This document shows positions 22,679-26,449 of a DNA stretch of 26,449 nucleotides, piece by piece; the first letter of the stretch is position 1, and the number at the start of each line of letters is the position of its first letter. Source of the DNA: a virus; the IMG/VR virus record IMGVR_UViG_3300031718_000431, positions 1 to 26,449 of that record; one strand, given 5' to 3'. The position numbers and the translations under genes are program-made. Under the pieces are notes generated by a model. It made no database searches. It worked only from the letters and a program-made list of their open reading frames with translations, and was not told the origin of the DNA.

Positions 22679-23107
22679 ATGTACGAAAACCCCGTCCTCT
22701 TCCCCCAAATCACCAACCGCGAGAGTTGGCTGCAGATCGTGCAGATCGCCGACGACGATACTGGCGATCTGATCGCGCTCACCGACATCAACAACAATGC
22801 GCTCTACGCCATCACGCTCGAAATCCAGGCGGCGCGCTTGCATGGCGACAGCGGCGGCTTTGGCGGCTACGGCATAAATCCGTATTACGACACCAGCGGC
22901 GGTCCGATCATCAGTGCGACACTTGCGGACTACATCGCTATCGTCGATACTGGAACGATTCAGATCATGATTCCGAAATCAATCATGCAGAAATTGCGCG
23001 GGCGGACCTACGACGTGTTTCTCACGATCGATCCGATCAATGAGGATGACGGCCGGCAGCTTCTGATCGGTCGGCTCCCGGTATTCTACGGCGGACGGAA
23101 TACCTGA
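22679..23107 (+). CDS. Tail-associated structural protein, beta-rich
   Basis: The 142-aa protein has the layout seen in small phage baseplate or fibre-adaptor proteins: ESWLQIVQIADDDTGDLIAL (W residue, D/T-rich turn), then ALYAITLEIQAARL, LADYIAIVDTGTIQIMIPKS and YDVFLTIDPINEDDGRQLLI. These strands suggest an immunoglobulin-like or BppU-like sandwich. There are no cysteines and no signal. It starts six bases after the previous stop, and its end overlaps the next ATG (TGATG). The role is inferred from its place among fibre genes. Confidence 0.65.
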   Translation: MYENPVLFPQITNRESWLQIVQIADDDTGDLIALTDINNNALYAITLEIQAARLHGDSGGFGGYGINPYYDTSGGPIISATLADYIAIVDTGTIQIMIPKSIMQKLRGRTYDVFLTIDPINEDDGRQLLIGRLPVFYGGRNT

Positions 23108-23658
23108 TGGCGCTCCCGGCAAACATTCGCGTCAATGTGAAGGCGCCGTTTCCGGCTCTGGTCTATGGGACCGGGCCGATTACGGTCATGAAGACTAATG
23201 GGATTTGGACGATCGGATTCAGTATAGCTTCGTTCCCGGTACAGACGCCGCCATTGACCAACTATGCGGCTGACTTTGTGTTTGTTTGGGACTCGGTCGC
23301 GCAGGCGTTCTTTCAGATGCCGATCGGCGTGTTTGTTGGTTTGGCTGGCGTGCAATTGCAGCGATCGATTACGGGCGCTGGAAATCTCCCAATCCAGGCC
23401 GGCGACAGAATCCTTAACATCAATGCCGTGACGGATTTGGCACCCTCGGTGCCGCTTGCGGCAAGTCGCGCCGGAGTTCCGTTGACGTTCGTCAATATCA
23501 AAAATTCTCATTCGCAGACGATCACGGCGGCGGGAACCGATAAACTTGGCGGCCAACCGACTATCTTGCTTCCGAGCAGCGCTATCAGTGATGTGAGTCT
23601 GACAATATTTCCATTCAACGACGGCGTGAACAACGCCTTGGGATACTGGATCGCATAG
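23107..23658 (+). CDS. Tail fibre protein of rhizobial-phage type
   Basis: The opening MALPANIRVNVKAPFPALVY followed by GTGPITVMKTNGIWTIGFSI is a start I have seen in tail proteins of Bradyrhizobium-type prophages. The rest is a beta-rich module with FVFVWDSVAQAFFQMPIGVF, then PIQAGDRILNINAVTDLAPSV-like and GVPLTFVNIKNSHSQTITAAG strands. There are no cysteines. It overlaps the previous gene by one base. The C-terminal module resembles the small fibre domain of the gene at 15691 in general style. Probably a fibre or fibre-linker component. Confidence 0.7.
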   Translation: MALPANIRVNVKAPFPALVYGTGPITVMKTNGIWTIGFSIASFPVQTPPLTNYAADFVFVWDSVAQAFFQMPIGVFVGLAGVQLQRSITGAGNLPIQAGDRILNINAVTDLAPSVPLAASRAGVPLTFVNIKNSHSQTITAAGTDKLGGQPTILLPSSAISDVSLTIFPFNDGVNNALGYWIA

Positions 23659-23659
23659 C

Positions 23660-24916
23660 ATGCAACAGATCGCAAAATATCTGCGCTTTTTTCTTTTGTC
23701 TGTGGCGCTTGCGGCCTTCGGTGCCGATCAATCGTTTGCGCAGGGGACCTTTCCCGGATTGGTTCCACCCGGCCAAGTGCTTGGCAATAACGGAACGGTG
23801 ATCGCGCCTGCCACAGCAATTCCCGCCCGGACGCAGATCACGGCGTCCCAGAATTACTGGATCAATGCCAATTCAGGTTCTACGGCGAGTTGTGGCCCTT
23901 CAGGCGCGCAGACGTGTTCGGCCGGAAGTGACAGCAACAACTGTCTGACTGCCGCAACTGCATGCTTGACCGTGCAGCATGTCTATAACGTTCTCACTGG
24001 CAGTGTCGATCTAGCTGGTTTCAGTATTGCCGTTTATCTAGCGCACGGTGTTTCTTCGAACTATTCGCTGACATGCGAAAAAGGCCCCGTGCTCGGGCAG
24101 GCTACGATTAGTTTTTTCGGCGACAGTACCGCACCGACTGCCGTCGTAGTGCAGATACCGGCCGGGGCCGGCAACAACGCGGTGACGTTCAAGGATGGCT
24201 GCACGGCGGGTTTTATTGATGTTGCCTTCCAAGACAACAGCGGAAACAATGGCGGCAATTTCATAAATGGCGGCGTTGGGGCGTCCGGTCATCTCGACTT
24301 GACGGCGATCAGCTTCGGAAGCATCACGGGCGCCGCTATCGGCATAAGTTACGGCCCAGCGACCGTCACCGTCAATGCGTGCTCAATCACTGGAAATGAA
24401 GGGCTGTTTGCTAATGTATCGTCCGGCGCGGTGCTTGACGTCGGGAGTTGTAGCGGTTCGGCGAATCTTACGTTCTCGATCGCGTTCATAGCGATTGGAC
24501 AGGGCGGCATTGTTCAAGCTAGTCCGACGACCTTCACGGGCTTTTCCGGAATTACCGGGACGCGATGCATCTACGATGGTGCGGTAACATTCGCAAATTT
24601 CAATCCAAATAAGATTTTTCCCGGCAGTGCCGATTGTGTGCCGACGATTGAAGTCGGGTCTATCGGTGTTCCCTCCGGCGTCGGAGGATCATCAACCTAT
24701 ACTTATGGAAGTCCCGGACAGCCTTTGCTGTCTGGCGGCGGCAGTGGCAATCCCGCCAGTTACGGGACTCTACCTGTTGGTGGCGGCGGCACCGGGACAA
24801 ACGCCGCGGGTGCTACGGCGGTCGGAAACATAAGCGCAGCAACTCCGATAGCGTCTTGCTCTGGCTCACCGACTTCGAATTTTGCGGTGGTTAATGGCAT
24901 CGTGACGCACTGCTGA
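23660..24916 (+). CDS. Exported beta-rich tail-fibre-like adhesin with 12 Cys
   Basis: The N-terminus is a clear Sec signal peptide: basic start, hydrophobic YLRFFLLSVALAAFG and a cleavage site SFA|Q. The mature part contains twelve cysteines, several in close spacing at residues 77-102 (SCG, TCS, NCL, ACL). The middle (LTCEKGPVLGQATISFFGDS, FIDVAFQDNSGNNGGNFING, TVNACSITGNEGLF) looks like a parallel beta-helix. The C-terminus (GTLPVGGGGTGTNAAGATAV) is the Gly-rich repeat typical of phage fibres. It starts one base after the previous stop. A signal peptide on a fibre-like protein is unexpected; disulfides would require export. It may be a secreted receptor-binding or surface-modifying protein. 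Confidence 0.78.
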   Translation: MQQIAKYLRFFLLSVALAAFGADQSFAQGTFPGLVPPGQVLGNNGTVIAPATAIPARTQITASQNYWINANSGSTASCGPSGAQTCSAGSDSNNCLTAATACLTVQHVYNVLTGSVDLAGFSIAVYLAHGVSSNYSLTCEKGPVLGQATISFFGDSTAPTAVVVQIPAGAGNNAVTFKDGCTAGFIDVAFQDNSGNNGGNFINGGVGASGHLDLTAISFGSITGAAIGISYGPATVTVNACSITGNEGLFANVSSGAVLDVGSCSGSANLTFSIAFIAIGQGGIVQASPTTFTGFSGITGTRCIYDGAVTFANFNPNKIFPGSADCVPTIEVGSIGVPSGVGGSSTYTYGSPGQPLLSGGGSGNPASYGTLPVGGGGTGTNAAGATAVGNISAATPIASCSGSPTSNFAVVNGIVTHC

Positions 24917-24930
24917 TTGGTCATCAGAAT

Positions 24931-26016
24931 ATGCTAAATCAAAGAACCTTCGTCTTTCTTTTGTTGTTCGCGACAGTCGTTCCGTTTTTCATCGGCGCGC
25001 TCACCGTTTTCGATCTGATTGGCGTTTCGTGGCTTATCTCATTGATCGCGTTTTTAGCTCTTATCCACGTTCCAATGACAGCCTATTTGTTTTTCGATGG
25101 CGAGATTCGAGCGCAGATGGCGCGCCGGAAGCTGATGATGATCGGCGGTTGCGTGTTGCTCATGGTTCTGTCGTTGGTATTTTTTACGGCGGTCACGGTC
25201 GAGTTTGAGGCGCAGCAGACGAAAATCATAAGCTGTTTTGTCCTGGCCGCGGTGATGTGGCAGCACTGGCATTTCGGCAAGCAGAATATCGGTGTCTTGG
25301 CGTTGGCGCGCATTGCGACGAATAGCGGCCCACTGATGAAATTTGAACGCTATACGATGACGGCCGCAAGCATCTGCGGGATCGCCGCGGCCTATCTTGT
25401 TGTCGGTAAGGCGACGCAGGGTGTGTTATGGTCTTTTGATGCGGGCCAGTTTCGGTGGCTTCAGTATCTCATCGCCGCCGCGGCGTTGGGCTGTGTGATG
25501 TTAAATATCGCTCGGTATACGGCGGGTACGGGGGCGCTGTATTTGTTGGGCGTCTGTTTCTTTTTACCGCAGTTTTTGGCGGTCGATCTGCCGCAGTATG
25601 TTTATATTTTCGGTTCATCGATTTTGGCTCATGGCACGCAATATATTTTAATCCTGTTTTATCACTCTCTCGGTTTGGTTGATCTTAATCGCCGCGTCTC
25701 CGGTCAACGAAAAATGGCTCAGACGTTGTGGTTATTTGCTCCGCTGTTTTTCTTCGCGTTGACCTTCGCGATTGCGACTAATTTCTACACCAGCCACAGC
25801 CTGTGGAGTTTTAACGACGCGGTGACGCAGATTAGTGCCGTTGCTCAGATCAAAATCGGTCCAGCAACGATCTCGGCCATTGCATCTGGGTTGATCTGGG
25901 GGATTTTGCTCTGTCATTTTTGGCTTGATTCATTCTTTTGGCGGCTGAAAGAAAGCGGACCGCGACAATGGGTGAAATCGCGATACGCATTTTTGTTTGC
26001 TCACGACGGGAAGTGA
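24931..26016 (+). CDS. Polytopic membrane protein with conserved-looking His residues, unknown family
   Basis: The 361-aa protein has about ten hydrophobic helices (from about residues 7-27 to 309-338). Histidines sit inside or at the ends of helices: H46 (LIHVPMTAY), H112 and H114 (WQHWHFGKQ), H234 (LAHGTQ), H245 (FYHSLG) and H329 (CHFWLDSFFW, with D333). This resembles metal-binding membrane enzymes in general style, such as the Brp/Blh beta-carotene dioxygenases, and from memory an uncharacterised bacterial family ending in H-F/Y-x-x-D-x-x-x-W. I cannot place it with confidence. Codon use is more T-rich than neighbouring genes, hinting at acquisition from a host. It lies downstream of the fibre block; a simple holin is unlikely from its size. 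Confidence 0.7.
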   Translation: MLNQRTFVFLLLFATVVPFFIGALTVFDLIGVSWLISLIAFLALIHVPMTAYLFFDGEIRAQMARRKLMMIGGCVLLMVLSLVFFTAVTVEFEAQQTKIISCFVLAAVMWQHWHFGKQNIGVLALARIATNSGPLMKFERYTMTAASICGIAAAYLVVGKATQGVLWSFDAGQFRWLQYLIAAAALGCVMLNIARYTAGTGALYLLGVCFFLPQFLAVDLPQYVYIFGSSILAHGTQYILILFYHSLGLVDLNRRVSGQRKMAQTLWLFAPLFFFALTFAIATNFYTSHSLWSFNDAVTQISAVAQIKIGPATISAIASGLIWGILLCHFWLDSFFWRLKESGPRQWVKSRYAFLFAHDGK

Positions 26017-26021
26017 GTGAA

Positions 26022-26306
26022 ATGCGCGCCGCAGTCGCCGTCGCTCTATCGTTTGCTGTCACGCCAGCACACGCACAAGATATCGGTTCGCCGCCGATTG
26101 CGCCGTGGACGCGAGGCGCCGAATCGGTCCTTAATGTGGGTCCGAACTGCTCATTCTTCGAAACACGCGTCAATCAATCGCCACTGATCGACTGGATTTG
26201 CGCAGAGAAGTTTGCCGATCTCGACGGGCCGGGCTACAATAAGGTCAACGAAATCGCCCGCGCGCTGATCGCAGTCAGGGATCATAAGTACGAGGAACGG
26301 AAATGA
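26022..26306 (+). CDS. Small exported protein (94 aa) with two Cys
   Basis: ATG 26022 gives a clean signal peptide, MRAAVAVALSFAVTPAHA with cleavage before QD. The mature part is about 76 residues with two cysteines (GPNCSFF, DWICAEKF) that could form one disulfide, and a C-terminal basic helix (NEIARALIAVRDHKYEERK). GAAG lies about 9 bases upstream. The frame is open from 25938, but that extension reads antisense-like sequence over the previous gene. There is no lipobox, so it is not an obvious spanin. Its end overlaps the following ATG (ATGA at 26303). Function unknown; periplasmic location inferred. Confidence 0.7.
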   Translation: MRAAVAVALSFAVTPAHAQDIGSPPIAPWTRGAESVLNVGPNCSFFETRVNQSPLIDWICAEKFADLDGPGYNKVNEIARALIAVRDHKYEERK

Positions 26307-26449
26307 ATAATCCATACATCGTGCAGCAACGCGCTCAGTTCGCGAAAGACTTGGCGGACCCGACGATACACGATCAAGTCTGCGCCATGATGATTACTGA
26401 GGACGACGCCAATCCGGTGCCGTGCCTCGAAAGCCTGCTCAATCGCATT
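26303..26449 (+). CDS. 5' part of a gene, possibly a cell-wall hydrolase (cut by window end)
   Basis: ATG 26303 overlaps the previous stop and is preceded by AGGAACGGAA. The 49 visible codons read MNNPYIVQQRAQFAKDLADP, then a segment HDQVCAMMITEDDANPVPC and LESLLNRI. The last part resembles the N-terminal helix of peptidoglycan hydrolases and transglycosylase-like lysins, in which a glutamate follows a motif such as LESLxNR. The frame runs off the window without a stop, so function, length and catalytic residues cannot be checked. Confidence 0.55.
   Translation, partial: MNNPYIVQQRAQFAKDLADPTIHDQVCAMMITEDDANPVPCLESLLNRI

Noticed and set aside
25938-26021. N-terminal extension of the small exported protein
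   Set aside because: It overlaps the membrane protein gene, and ATG 26022 begins a clean signal peptide.
1-26449. tRNA, rRNA, CRISPR, insertion sequence or integrase/attachment site
   Set aside because: I saw no cloverleaf-like tRNA, repeat-spacer array, transposase or integrase motifs. Temperate lifestyle cannot be decided from this window.

Overview
The window is a stretch of a tailed-phage (podovirus-type) genome or prophage. It has about 29 tightly packed genes, almost all on the + strand, and no recognisable cellular housekeeping gene, rRNA, tRNA, CRISPR array or insertion sequence. Several tail proteins remind me of phages and prophages of alphaproteobacteria, especially Rhizobiales such as Bradyrhizobium. 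That is a resemblance from memory plus the fairly GC-rich codon use, so the host is an inference.

Layout. 1-1572 encodes the terminase large subunit. 1572-4428 is an unusual insert between terminase and portal: a 34-aa acidic peptide, a 51-aa membrane peptide, small basic proteins and a 446-aa ATP-grasp-like enzyme. Four of these share a C-terminal G-x-I-S-(D/T) signature. 4428-6368 is a P22-type portal. 6380-8570 holds two proteins with Sec signal peptides, the second a large beta-helix protein. 8570-11446 holds a small protein, an unresolved gap, the scaffold and the N4-gp56-type major capsid protein; hairpins lie just before and just after the capsid gene. 11531-13351 holds a signal-peptide-bearing protein of a type often found next to capsid genes, an O-antigen ligase/polymerase-like membrane protein, and a small overlapping reading frame. 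13369-15694 holds an AT-hook-like protein and tail adaptor and DNA-stabilisation proteins resembling P22 gp4 and gp10. 16122-21192 holds three overlapping genes in the position of P22 ejection proteins, the first carrying a C-terminal S74 chaperone domain. 21210-21588 is a two-gene minus-strand cassette. 21692-24916 is a tail fibre/adhesin block whose last member is again exported. 24931-26449 holds a polytopic His-rich membrane protein, a small exported protein and the start of a further gene that may be a cell-wall hydrolase.

How it fits together. Terminase, portal, scaffold and capsid build and fill the head. The gp4-like and gp10-like proteins close the portal, and the fibres and collar-type protein bind the host. 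The three Q- or A-rich proteins at 16122-21192 are probably ejected with the DNA. The unexpected layer is envelope-directed: five predicted secreted proteins, each with an even number of cysteines after the predicted cleavage site, plus two large membrane proteins, all inside the structural gene block.
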